A DNA stretch of 6,675 nt from Methanosarcinales archaeon (GCA_030666885.1 DAOUWY010000106.1:1-6675), one strand, 5' to 3'. Counted from the first letter of the stretch, positions 1 through 5,892 are shown. The notes: generated by a model not told the origin, from the sequence alone. Numbers and translations are program-made.

Positions 1-1
1 A

Positions 2-31
2 CAACTTGAAACCATTCCGGTAGGTGACTGA
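2..31 (+). CDS. possible 3' end of an upstream gene (partial)
   Basis: One reading frame stays open from the window edge, reads QLETIPVGD and closes with TGA at 29-31. The other two forward frames stop within the same 30 bases. Base composition is gene-like up to about position 30 and becomes extremely AT-rich immediately afterwards, which is what one expects at a gene end next to an origin. Nine residues are too few to identify a product. The alternative is that these bases are simply the non-coding edge of the origin region. Confidence 0.22.
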   Translation, partial: QLETIPVGD

Positions 32-38
32 ATATATT

Positions 39-53
39 ATTTCCAGTATATAA
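39..53 (+). promoter_or_regulatory. ORB-like half-site
   Basis: The sequence ATTTCCAGT at 39-47 is identical to the left half of the ORB-like element at 473-481. The right half of the dyad is degenerate and there is no G-run at the expected distance. It may be a weak or decayed Orc1/Cdc6 site marking the left border of the origin, or a chance match. Confidence 0.35.
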
Positions 54-147
54 ACGTTAATATTTATTTTTTTGTGTTGTTAAAAATTAATTATTAACAG
101 TTTTTAATAATTTGATATTTACTATAATATGAAATAATATATGGATT

Positions 148-175
148 CTCCATCCCTTTGATTTCCACTGGAAAT
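148..175 (-). promoter_or_regulatory. Origin Recognition Box (ORB) element, minus strand
   Basis: Read on the minus strand, positions 175-161 give ATTTCCAGTGGAAAT, a dyad symmetric except for its central base. This is followed by CAA and then AGGG, with more G residues after it. It is the best match in the window to the archaeal ORB core (TTCCAGTGGAA plus downstream G-string) bound by the winged helix and AAA+ domains of Orc1/Cdc6. It is the only full element in minus orientation, so it forms an inverted pair with the elements on the other side of the AT-rich core. Confidence 0.75.
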
Positions 176-177
176 AC

Positions 178-470
178 TTATTTTTTATTGTATATTATAG
201 TACGTATTTTGGTGTGGACAAAATATGGTTTATTCGTATTTTTCGTATATTGACAATTTAATTTTATTGTGTACGAAATATTGTATACATAAAGTATATG
301 TTTTAGTTTTGTTTTTGTGTATAAAATATATATTTTTGTATTTTTTAGTAATCAATATTTTATTATAAAGTTATTTAATAATTAAATAACAAACTTTATA
401 TATATACAAATCTAAGTCAACCACAAGCTTTTTTTTAATTTATATTCATTCTTTATCACTTCTATTTATA
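178..470. other. AT-rich core, candidate duplex unwinding element
   Basis: This stretch lies between the inverted ORB elements and is almost entirely A and T, with runs of up to nine T. It contains the palindrome at 364-400 and a recurrent TTCGTA-type motif (201-210, 233-251, and inverted at 271-279). There is no plausible gene. Low helix stability between initiator sites is the hallmark of the region melted at initiation. The role is inferred from position and composition only. Confidence 0.6.
364..400. repeat. long AT-rich palindrome within the origin
   Basis: Positions 370-390 form a 21-base palindrome around one central base (GTTATTTAAT, A, ATTAAATAAC). The symmetry continues outwards as TATAAAG on the left (364-370) and CTTTATA on the right (394-400), with three extra bases on the right side. 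It could extrude as a cruciform, bind a dimeric protein, or mark the melting site. Some symmetry is expected by chance in such AT-rich DNA, but the length is notable. Confidence 0.55.
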
Positions 471-472
471 TC

Positions 473-494
473 ATTTCCAGTAGAAATCATACGG
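473..494 (+). promoter_or_regulatory. ORB-like element, plus strand (degenerate G-run)
   Basis: The dyad ATTTCCAGTAGAAAT at 473-487 differs from the element at 161-175 at only one symmetric position. It is followed after three bases by ACGG instead of a clean G-run. It is therefore probably a weaker Orc1/Cdc6 site. Its centre lies 39 bases from that of the next element. Confidence 0.6.
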
Positions 495-511
495 TTCCTC
501 CTGTTTATATA

Positions 512-535
512 ATCTCCAGGAGAAATTAAGGGGTT
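512..535 (+). promoter_or_regulatory. ORB-like element, plus strand
   Basis: ATCTCCAGGAGAAAT at 512-526 is a variant ORB dyad, followed by TAA and then GGGG at 530-533. Dyad-to-G-run spacing is identical to the elements at 148-175 and 647-670. The upstream CTCCTG at 498-503 is also complementary to CAGGAG at 517-522, so a small hairpin is possible. Confidence 0.65.
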
Positions 536-646
536 AGACAAGAATTTTGTTCATTTTTAATGATTTTATTAATTCCAATCAACAAGATACTTATAGTTAG
601 ATGTCTGTTGTTACTGTTTTTTGTATATCTATAATGATTAATTATA

Positions 647-670
647 TTTTCTACCTGAAATGAAGGGGTG
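647..670 (+). promoter_or_regulatory. ORB-like element next to the orc1/cdc6 promoter
   Basis: The 15-base block TTTTCTACCTGAAAT (647-661) is a diverged ORB dyad, followed by GAA and GGGG at 665-668, keeping the same spacing as the other elements. It ends only about 13 bases before the TATA-like box of the initiator gene, so an initiator bound here would sit beside or over the transcription pre-initiation complex. Confidence 0.58.
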
Positions 671-681
671 TTGACCAGAAC

Positions 682-690
682 CTATAAAAA
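682..690 (+). promoter_or_regulatory. TATA box of orc1/cdc6
   Basis: CTATAAAAA is a good archaeal TATA box and is bracketed by ACCT/AGGT inverted tetramers (680-683 and 690-693). Transcription would begin about 25 bases downstream, near 708-712. This leaves a leader of roughly 100 bases. A near-palindrome centred on CATATG (695-710) lies just at the predicted start and could be an operator. Confidence 0.5.
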
Positions 691-803
691 GGTATATTTC
701 ATATGGAATATGATAATCAGGGTTGTAGAGAGGGTTCAAAGAGTGTTACAAAATTGCACAAACTGTATGTACTGTAGATTATATCCATTTATATTAAAAA
801 ATC

Positions 804-809
804 GGTGAA
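804..809 (+). promoter_or_regulatory. Shine-Dalgarno site of orc1/cdc6
   Basis: GGTGAA sits six bases before the ATG at 816 and matches the archaeal anti-Shine-Dalgarno sequence. It supports 816 as the start codon. Confidence 0.65.
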
Positions 810-815
810 ATTTAA

Positions 816-2105
816 ATGTCAGGAAAGAAAATAACATCAAAAACGTCAGAAAAAAAGTCCACACACGGGATATTTGATGACTTTCTTAAAAATACTGTCA
901 TTTTTCAGAATAAAGAAGTATTAAGACCCAACTACAAACCCGATAATCTGCCTCACAGAGAAAATCAGATCCAGTCACTTGTTAGTATACTGGTACCAGC
1001 AGTCCGGGGGGATACTCCTTCGAATATTCTTATTTATGGAAAAACAGGAACAGGTAAGACAGCTGTTGTAAAGTTTGTAGGACAGGAACTGGAAGAAACA
1101 AGCGAAATCCATGGAATGGCATGTTATGTATTATATGTTAACTGTGAAATTGTAGATACACAGTACAGACTCCTGGCTACATTGGCAAAACATATTGGAA
1201 AAGAAGTACCAATGACCGGGTGGCCTACTGATCAGGTTTTTGAAGAATTTAAAAAAACTGTTGATAAGGAAAAACGAGTTGTAATAATTATAATGGACGA
1301 AATAGACAAACTGGTCAGGAAAGGTGATGATGTGCTCTATAACCTTTCCCGGATAAATGGCGACCTGAAGAATGCTAGGATAAGTTTGATCGGCATTTCT
1401 AATGACCTCAAATTTACAGACTTCCTGGATCCCAGGGTTAAGAGTTCCCTTGGTGAAGAAGAGATTATTTTTCCGCCATATGATGCAGACCAGATACATG
1501 ATATCCTGGAACAAAGGGCAAGTCTGGCTTTCAAGAGTAATATGCTGGATGAAACTGTAACCCGCCTGTGTGCGGCCTTTGCTGCCCAGGAACACGGAGA
1601 TGCCAGACGAGCGTTAGACCTCCTGCGTGTGTCCGGTGAATTAGCTGAGCGAACAAAATCACCAACAGTTGAAGAAAAACATGTCAGGGTTGCCCAGGAG
1701 AAGATCGAGAATGATAGAGTTGTTGAAGTGGTCAGGACCCTTCCAACCCAGTCCAAACTAGTATTGTTAAGTGTACTTCTGCTCAGTAAGATCAGGAACA
1801 ACAATGTTTCCACAGGAGAAGCCTACACTATTTATAAGCAGATGTGCAATGACATTGGCTCTGACATACTCACCCAGCGCAGGATCACCGACCTTATTTC
1901 AGAACTGGACATGTTGGGTATCATCAATGCTATGGTGGTAAGCAAAGGCCGTTACGGCAGGACTAAGGAAATATCAATGAGCGTTCCGATAAGCGATACC
2001 AAGGGAGTGCTCATGGAAGATTACAGGTTAAAACCACTTGAGAATTATCAACCTGACCCACTTATTATCCAATCCGGCAGAAATATTCAATCCAGATTAG
2101 TATAG
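816..2105 (+). CDS. orc1/cdc6: Orc1/Cdc6 family replication initiator
   Basis: This 429-residue AAA+ ATPase is of normal length for archaeal Orc1/Cdc6. It recognises ORB elements at origins and promotes origin opening and MCM loading. Visible motifs are Walker A GKTGTGKT (75-82), Walker B with DEID (about 155-164), sensor 1 around ISLIGISND (189-197), a box VII-like DPRVKSSL (205-212) with a candidate arginine finger, and sensor 2 GDARRALDLLR (261-271). A C-terminal winged-helix domain follows (about 310-395). All key residues are present, so it should be active. The start at 816 has a good Shine-Dalgarno site and is the first in-frame ATG of a lysine-rich N-terminus. It lies directly downstream of the ORB-bearing AT-rich region, so it is probably the cognate initiator (Orc1-1 type). 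The first third of the gene is more AT-rich than the rest. Confidence 0.97.
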   Translation: MSGKKITSKTSEKKSTHGIFDDFLKNTVIFQNKEVLRPNYKPDNLPHRENQIQSLVSILVPAVRGDTPSNILIYGKTGTGKTAVVKFVGQELEETSEIHGMACYVLYVNCEIVDTQYRLLATLAKHIGKEVPMTGWPTDQVFEEFKKTVDKEKRVVIIIMDEIDKLVRKGDDVLYNLSRINGDLKNARISLIGISNDLKFTDFLDPRVKSSLGEEEIIFPPYDADQIHDILEQRASLAFKSNMLDETVTRLCAAFAAQEHGDARRALDLLRVSGELAERTKSPTVEEKHVRVAQEKIENDRVVEVVRTLPTQSKLVLLSVLLLSKIRNNNVSTGEAYTIYKQMCNDIGSDILTQRRITDLISELDMLGIINAMVVSKGRYGRTKEISMSVPISDTKGVLMEDYRLKPLENYQPDPLIIQSGRNIQSRLV

Positions 2106-2125
2106 CTAGTATAGGCCGGTTGATA

Positions 2126-2704
2126 TCAATGTACAGCCAGTGAGAGATATCCTACCCAGGGAATATGCCACCGGGCCACCCCAATGGTCCATTCCTCTTT
2201 TACAGGTTGGAGCCTGCTGGTAGAGGTTTTCTGGTCAATTTGCTTATTATTATCCCCTTGAGTAATATATCCCGAATAAGGTGCAGCAGGTCCACCGGAC
2301 CACATAGGCTCACCTTCTTCCACCCAGTACATGGCCCTGTGGATGATCGGGGTATCTGTAGTACTCCCGTACTTCCTATATAAAATTACATCCCCGTATT
2401 CATTAAATGATGTGTATCCTGACAGGGCGCCCTCAGTATGTGTGATGATATGGGTCCGTTGGATGTTTTGTATGATAACAACATCACCAATACCAATATT
2501 AGGCAACATGCTACCGGATTCTACAGCCACCGCCGGCCTGGGAGTACCAAGACTGATTTGCGAGATAAACATGAACAATCCGATCATTACAGCTACGAAC
2601 AGCAGGTCATTTAACAGGCCGATCCAGAAATTATCACTGTTCCTGAACAGTTTTACATAATAAAATAATTTATCGATAATGGTTTTATCTTCCTTTGGGT
2701 TCAT
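2126..2704 (-). CDS. signal peptidase I (archaeal/Sec11 type)
   Basis: This membrane-bound serine protease of 192 residues cleaves signal peptides from Sec-exported preproteins on the outer face of the membrane. An N-terminal hydrophobic segment (about 27-51) anchors it. The nucleophile is Ser65 in ESGSM (box B), His122 in IIHR takes the place of the bacterial lysine, and Asp151 lies in the QGDNN motif (box E-like). The triad is therefore the archaeal/ER Ser-His-Asp type. YGDVILYR (103-110) fits the conserved strand before the histidine. A longer frame reaching to 2989 is open, but it would run antisense through the DP1 gene and add residues with no family similarity; the ATG at 2704 gives MNPKEDK and the expected length. 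It converges on orc1/cdc6 with a 20-base gap and is divergent from DP1. It has no Shine-Dalgarno site, suggesting a leaderless or near-leaderless transcript. Confidence 0.92.
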   Translation of the reverse strand: MNPKEDKTIIDKLFYYVKLFRNSDNFWIGLLNDLLFVAVMIGLFMFISQISLGTPRPAVAVESGSMLPNIGIGDVVIIQNIQRTHIITHTEGALSGYTSFNEYGDVILYRKYGSTTDTPIIHRAMYWVEEGEPMWSGGPAAPYSGYITQGDNNKQIDQKTSTSRLQPVKEEWTIGVARWHIPWVGYLSLAVH

Positions 2705-2753
2705 ATGGCGAATACTTATAGCGTCTAAAGTGATAATAGTTTGTGCGATTTTA
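2705..2753. promoter_or_regulatory. compact divergent promoter for signal peptidase and DP1
   Basis: Only 49 bases separate the two start codons, and neither gene has a Shine-Dalgarno site. On the plus strand ACTTATAG (2714-2721) is a TATA candidate whose expected transcription start falls about 10 bases before the DP1 ATG. On the minus strand ACTATTATCA (complement of 2731-2740) lies about 31 bases before the signal peptidase ATG. Both transcripts would be leaderless or nearly so. The two boxes lie within about 20 bases of each other, so the two polymerase complexes may compete. Confidence 0.4.
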
Positions 2754-4304
2754 ATGGAAAATACTGATAATGCTTCATTCATTGTAGAACAATTTGCTAA
2801 GGCCGGGTACCAGATAGACCCTGACGCTCTCACATTGCTTACAAAACAGGACACCAGTCCTTCACTTATCAGCCAGATACTTGATTCACTTGACGAGTCC
2901 ACACTTGTGGTGGGCCCTGCCCAGATCGACCCGGCTCTAAATACCAGGACCACACCGCTGCAGGAGACCGAGTACCCCGGGGTGCACATCAGTGACCCGG
3001 ATTATGAAGACGAATGGATTGGTGAGCTGGACGTGATCTCAGATATCACTGACCAGTCGACATGTGTAGGTGAATACAGGGAATTCGTGGATATTTTCAG
3101 GAACAGGTTCTCCAGGCTTGGGGATATGTTGAGGAACCGGGGCGTTGGTTTCAGGCCTATAGAAAGCCTGAACAGGCGTAAACTTGGCCTGGTGGAAGGC
3201 AGGGAGGAGGTTTCGGTCATAGGTATGGTATCTGACCTGCGCACATCCAAAAACGGTCACAGGATGATAGAGATCGAGGATACTACCGGGAGCCTGCGCA
3301 CAATGGTGCTGAAGAATAAACATGATATCTTTGAGCATGGCCAAAAAGTGATGCTGGATGAAGTTATAGGTGTCACCGGGACCCTGAGTGATGATGGAAG
3401 TCTATTGTTCATAAATAGTATCATGTGGCCTGATATGCCAATCAGGACCAGTTCGGAACTGGGCGAGCAGAGTGTGAACGGCAAGGCTGTAATGATATCT
3501 GATGTGCATGTAGGTAGTGACACTTTCCTTGAAGACCAGTGGCTGGGTTTTATCGACTGGCTGAATCATGGAGGGTCTATGGGAGGCAATGGATATTTGG
3601 CAGGCAACAAGTCTGTGGCAGGTAATGGGTCTGTGGACGTGAAGGATATCAGGTATCTTGTAGTGGCAGGTGACCTGGTGGACGGTATCGGGATATACCC
3701 GAACCAGGAGGAGGAACTGGCCATTACCGATGTCTATGAACAATATAAAGTAGCTGCTGATTATTTCAACCGGATACCCAAACATATCAAGGTGATCATA
3801 TCTCCGGGCAATCATGATGCGGTCAGGCAGGCCGAACCCCAGCCCACATTCCCTGAAAAGATAAGGAAGATGTTCAGGCAGGATGTAGTGTTCGTGGGCA
3901 ACCCGGCAGTGATATCCATGGATGGGGTACGCACCCTGATCTATCACGGGCGCAGTATTGATGATATCGTAGCCAACCTGCCTGGCATGAAATACGAAGA
4001 TCCCACACAGCCAATGATCGAGATGTTGAAACGCAGGCACCTGTCTCCCATGTACGGCAGCCGGGTATCTATTGCGCCTGAAAGAGAAGACCACCTGGTG
4101 ATCGACAAGCCACCCCATATCCTGCACTGCGGCCATGTACATACAGTTGGATACGCCACATACAGGGGTGTCACAGTGATAAACAGCGGTACCTGGCAAT
4201 CACAGACAGAGTTCCAGAGGCGCATGAACCTCCAGCCTGATCCGGCCAAAGCTGCCATTGTGGACCTGGCCACACTTAACACAAACATTATCTCTTTTCA
4301 ATAA
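2754..4304 (+). CDS. polB: DNA polymerase D (Pol II) small subunit DP1, 3'-5' exonuclease
   Basis: This is the proofreading subunit of the archaeal family-D replicative polymerase (516 residues), the partner of the large subunit DP2, which is not in this window. The N-terminus (1-100) is variable. An OB-fold-like domain (about 150-225) is followed by an Mre11-like metallophosphoesterase domain. All metal-binding motifs are present: ISDVHVGS (248-255), VAGDLVDG (304-311), PGNHDA (351-356), YHGR (397-400) and CGHVHT (459-464). The exonuclease should therefore be active, unlike eukaryotic B subunits. Between the first and second motifs there is a Gly/Asn/Ser-rich stretch (273-293) built of six-residue repeats. 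The frame is open 25 codons further upstream, but ATG 2754 (MENTDNASF) gives a normal N-terminus and avoids overlap with the signal peptidase gene. No Shine-Dalgarno site is seen. The gene is probably co-transcribed with the tyw1 gene 14 bases downstream. Confidence 0.96.
   Translation: MENTDNASFIVEQFAKAGYQIDPDALTLLTKQDTSPSLISQILDSLDESTLVVGPAQIDPALNTRTTPLQETEYPGVHISDPDYEDEWIGELDVISDITDQSTCVGEYREFVDIFRNRFSRLGDMLRNRGVGFRPIESLNRRKLGLVEGREEVSVIGMVSDLRTSKNGHRMIEIEDTTGSLRTMVLKNKHDIFEHGQKVMLDEVIGVTGTLSDDGSLLFINSIMWPDMPIRTSSELGEQSVNGKAVMISDVHVGSDTFLEDQWLGFIDWLNHGGSMGGNGYLAGNKSVAGNGSVDVKDIRYLVVAGDLVDGIGIYPNQEEELAITDVYEQYKVAADYFNRIPKHIKVIISPGNHDAVRQAEPQPTFPEKIRKMFRQDVVFVGNPAVISMDGVRTLIYHGRSIDDIVANLPGMKYEDPTQPMIEMLKRRHLSPMYGSRVSIAPEREDHLVIDKPPHILHCGHVHTVGYATYRGVTVINSGTWQSQTEFQRRMNLQPDPAKAAIVDLATLNTNIISFQ
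3582..3635 (+). repeat. three imperfect 18-bp tandem repeats inside DP1
   Basis: Units at 3582-3599, 3600-3617 and 3618-3635 encode GGNGYL, AGNKSV and AGNGSV. The second and third units match at 14 of 18 bases; the first is more diverged. They lie in a loop of the phosphoesterase domain, between the DxH and GD motifs, and keep the frame. This looks like a flexible loop expanded by local duplication. Confidence 0.7.
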
Positions 4305-4318
4305 CTCATATATTCCTA

Positions 4319-5278
4319 ATGAGCACTATAACCAAGCATCAATTGGAATTGAGTACTTTACCCAAACATCAATTGGATTTGTTCAAAAAACAGGGATATC
4401 ACATAGTAGGAAGTCACGGCGCTGTCAAACCCTGCCTCTGGTCGGGCAGGTCAATAAAGGGAAAGGGCAGTTGCTACAAATCCCAGTTCTACGACATCCA
4501 GTCACACCGCTGTATCCAGATGACGCCTTTTTTAGGCTGTAACCAGTCCTGCCTCCATTGCTGGCGTCCGGTTGAATACCCGGTAGACACGCCTGCTGAA
4601 TGGGATTCTCCAGAGGAAATTGTGGGGGATAGTATCAAGGAGCAGCGAAGGTTGATGTCAGGGTACGGCGGTCTGGATGATGCTGATAAAGCAAAATGGA
4701 AAGAATCCCTTGAACCCAAACATGCGGCCATATCACTGGCAGGGGAACCTACACTCTACCCGTTCCTGCCCGAACTGGTCCGGGAGTTCCACAAACAGGG
4801 ACTTACCACTTTTGTGGTGACCAACGGTACAAAACCTGATGTTATTGAAATTATCAGGCCCTCACAACTGTACATGAGCCTGGATGCTCCGGATAAGGAG
4901 ACTTATATTCGTTCCTGTGCTCCCGATCATCAGGATCAGTGGGAGAATATCCTGGAATCCCTGGAAGTGCTGTCCCACCATCCTAGCCGGATTGCCATCA
5001 GGATAACTCTGACAAAAGGTTTGAATTTTAAAGATGCTGCAGGTTATGCACGGCTTATAAAACTTGCCAGACCTGACTTTGTTGAGGTAAAGGCCTATAT
5101 GCATCTGGGCTATTCCCGCAAACGACTGGAGCGGGATGCAATGCCCCGGCATGAGGAGATACTTGAGTTCACTTCAGAACTTGGCAGGGAGCTGGGTTAC
5201 TATATGGCCGATGACGTGGAACCCAGCAGGGTGGCATTACTGTCAAGGGACGAAAAAGTGACTCCTGTAATCCTGTAG
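4319..5278 (+). CDS. taw1: 4-demethylwyosine synthase, radical SAM (TYW1/Taw1)
   Basis: This cytosolic radical SAM enzyme (319 residues) converts N1-methylguanosine-37 of tRNA-Phe to 4-demethylwyosine using pyruvate. It is the committing step of wyosine-type base formation next to the anticodon. The radical SAM cluster is C74-x3-C78-x2-C81 (GCNQSCLHCW). A second set, C39, C52 and C65, is spaced by exactly 13 residues, as in archaeal TYW1 where these cysteines hold the extra [4Fe-4S] cluster. Lys54, just after C52, is placed like the lysine proposed to bind pyruvate. AGEPTLYP (141-148) is the SAM-binding glycine/glutamate motif. The flavodoxin domain of eukaryotic TYW1 is absent, as is normal in archaea. 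It starts 14 bases after DP1, with no Shine-Dalgarno site. The first 21 residues, before the conserved KKQGYHIVGSH, contain a ten-residue duplication. The N-terminal start is therefore a little uncertain. Confidence 0.95.
   Translation: MSTITKHQLELSTLPKHQLDLFKKQGYHIVGSHGAVKPCLWSGRSIKGKGSCYKSQFYDIQSHRCIQMTPFLGCNQSCLHCWRPVEYPVDTPAEWDSPEEIVGDSIKEQRRLMSGYGGLDDADKAKWKESLEPKHAAISLAGEPTLYPFLPELVREFHKQGLTTFVVTNGTKPDVIEIIRPSQLYMSLDAPDKETYIRSCAPDHQDQWENILESLEVLSHHPSRIAIRITLTKGLNFKDAAGYARLIKLARPDFVEVKAYMHLGYSRKRLERDAMPRHEEILEFTSELGRELGYYMADDVEPSRVALLSRDEKVTPVIL
4331..4381 (+). repeat. 30-bp period direct repeat at the start of tyw1
   Basis: The 21-base segments at 4331-4351 and 4361-4381 differ at three positions and are 30 bases apart. 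They encode TKHQLELSTL and PKHQLDLFKK, so the N-terminal extension of the enzyme arose by an in-frame ten-codon duplication. Both copies contain CATCAATTGGA. Confidence 0.75.
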
Positions 5279-5466
5279 TTAGACGTGTCTGATAGTTTCT
5301 AGGTTCATTGGTGCCTTGTTCATACCAGCCTGATAAATTAATAAGCCAAATTCATCAGATTAACCACAAACAGTTTAGGTAGTTGGAGTGTCATACACAT
5401 TGAAATAAGATTATTTGAAAAGAAGGATGAAGTATCGAAAATAACCTAGAAATGGAGAGGAAATAA
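5279..5466 (+). other. intergenic region between tyw1 and the small membrane protein gene
   Basis: These 188 bases contain no supportable gene. An imperfect hairpin (5330-5339 with 5349-5358, nine of ten pairs, nine-base loop) lies about 50 bases after the tyw1 stop. It has no following T-run, so it is not a convincing terminator. A weak TATA-like TTATTTGA (5411-5418) could serve the next gene, placing the transcription start near 5440. Confidence 0.35.
5454..5460 (+). promoter_or_regulatory. Shine-Dalgarno site of the small membrane protein gene
   Basis: GGAGAGG sits six bases before the ATG at 5467. It is the strongest ribosome binding site in the window and fixes the start of the downstream gene. 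It contrasts with the apparently leaderless genes nearby. Confidence 0.75.
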
Positions 5467-5892
5467 ATGAAAGATATAAAAAATTTAATTATATGTATAA
5501 TTGTTTTCCTTCTCCTAATAGGAGGATGTTGTATTCATTATTCATTTGATTTAAATGAAAACGTAAAGGGAAGATGGTATGAATTCTATATACAAGTCAA
5601 TTCCAACACCGATGAAATAATAAACCTTAATAATTTTTGCTTCTTCTATGATTTTTCAAATGACAAGGGTGTTATCTCATTCGAATCATATTACCCACTT
5701 AACCGCATTAGCATAGAATTTCCATCAAATATTGATATTGAAACACTTAATATATATTCAATAAGAAATGGCAAAAAAATTTATTTTGTTAAAAATGGAA
5801 TAAAATCATTGAATGCCAATAATATGGAGGTTAAAGAATTATCTCGATTAATAGATGGTGTGAATCTTGATAATCCATATCCTAATACATGA
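5467..5892 (+). CDS. hypothetical membrane-anchored or lipoprotein-like small protein
   Basis: I do not recognise this 141-residue protein. It begins with MKDIKNL and a hydrophobic stretch (about 8-20) that ends in LLIGGCC (16-22). This resembles a lipoprotein signal with Cys21 as the lipidated residue, or alternatively a simple membrane anchor. The rest (25-141) is polar, rich in Asn, Ile, Tyr and Phe, with alternating hydrophobic residues suggesting beta strands, and should lie outside the cell. Cys58 is the only other cysteine. The gene is clearly more AT-rich than orc1, DP1 or tyw1, which hints at foreign origin or rapid evolution. It is preceded by a strong ribosome binding site, which supports it being real. 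It precedes a putative mobile-element gene on the same strand and may be cargo or a stand-alone accessory gene. Confidence 0.7.
   Translation: MKDIKNLIICIIVFLLLIGGCCIHYSFDLNENVKGRWYEFYIQVNSNTDEIINLNNFCFFYDFSNDKGVISFESYYPLNRISIEFPSNIDIETLNIYSIRNGKKIYFVKNGIKSLNANNMEVKELSRLIDGVNLDNPYPNT

Larger units (their letters stand above)
32..815. other. oriC: putative chromosomal replication origin (oriC) upstream of orc1/cdc6
   Basis: This gap of about 780 bases contains no long gene. It has the architecture of archaeal origins: it lies directly upstream of an orc1/cdc6 gene, it is strikingly AT-rich (especially 50-470, with long T and A runs suitable for duplex unwinding), and it carries several Origin Recognition Box-like elements made of a short dyad related to TTCCAGTGGAA followed three bases later by a G-run. 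One ORB at the left points left-to-right on the minus strand and three at the right lie on the plus strand, so they flank the AT-rich core and their G-runs point outwards. The ORB pattern is known from Sulfolobus, Pyrococcus, haloarchaea and methanogens; activity here is inferred. Right-most bases (about 680-815) are the initiator gene's promoter and leader. Confidence 0.85.

Noticed and set aside
13..15. Possible minus-strand start codon leading out of the left edge
   Set aside because: Only five codons are visible, with no ribosome binding site; the plus-strand reading ending at 31 is equally or more likely.
178..470. CRISPR array or phage-type iteron array in the AT-rich region
   Set aside because: No regularly spaced identical repeats exist. 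The recurring short motifs are irregular and explained better as origin sequence.
1131..1813. Two open frames on the minus strand inside orc1/cdc6
   Set aside because: They are antisense to a gene with complete AAA+ motifs and carry no motif of their own.
2679..2753. Upstream extension of DP1 starting at 2679
   Set aside because: It would overlap the signal peptidase gene and remove the divergent promoter. The ATG at 2754 begins a sensible N-terminus.
2705..2989. Upstream extension of the signal peptidase frame on the minus strand
   Set aside because: The added 95 residues are antisense to the 5' part of DP1 and look unlike any signal peptidase N-terminus. The ATG at 2704 gives the normal length with its membrane anchor.
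3402..4199. 265-codon open frame on the minus strand
   Set aside because: It is antisense to DP1, whose motifs are all intact, and its translation shows no recognisable domain; it is a shadow frame.
5330..5358. Hairpin after tyw1 as a terminator
   Set aside because: The stem is AT-rich with one mismatch and is not followed by a T-run. Archaeal termination relies mainly on T-runs, which are lacking here.
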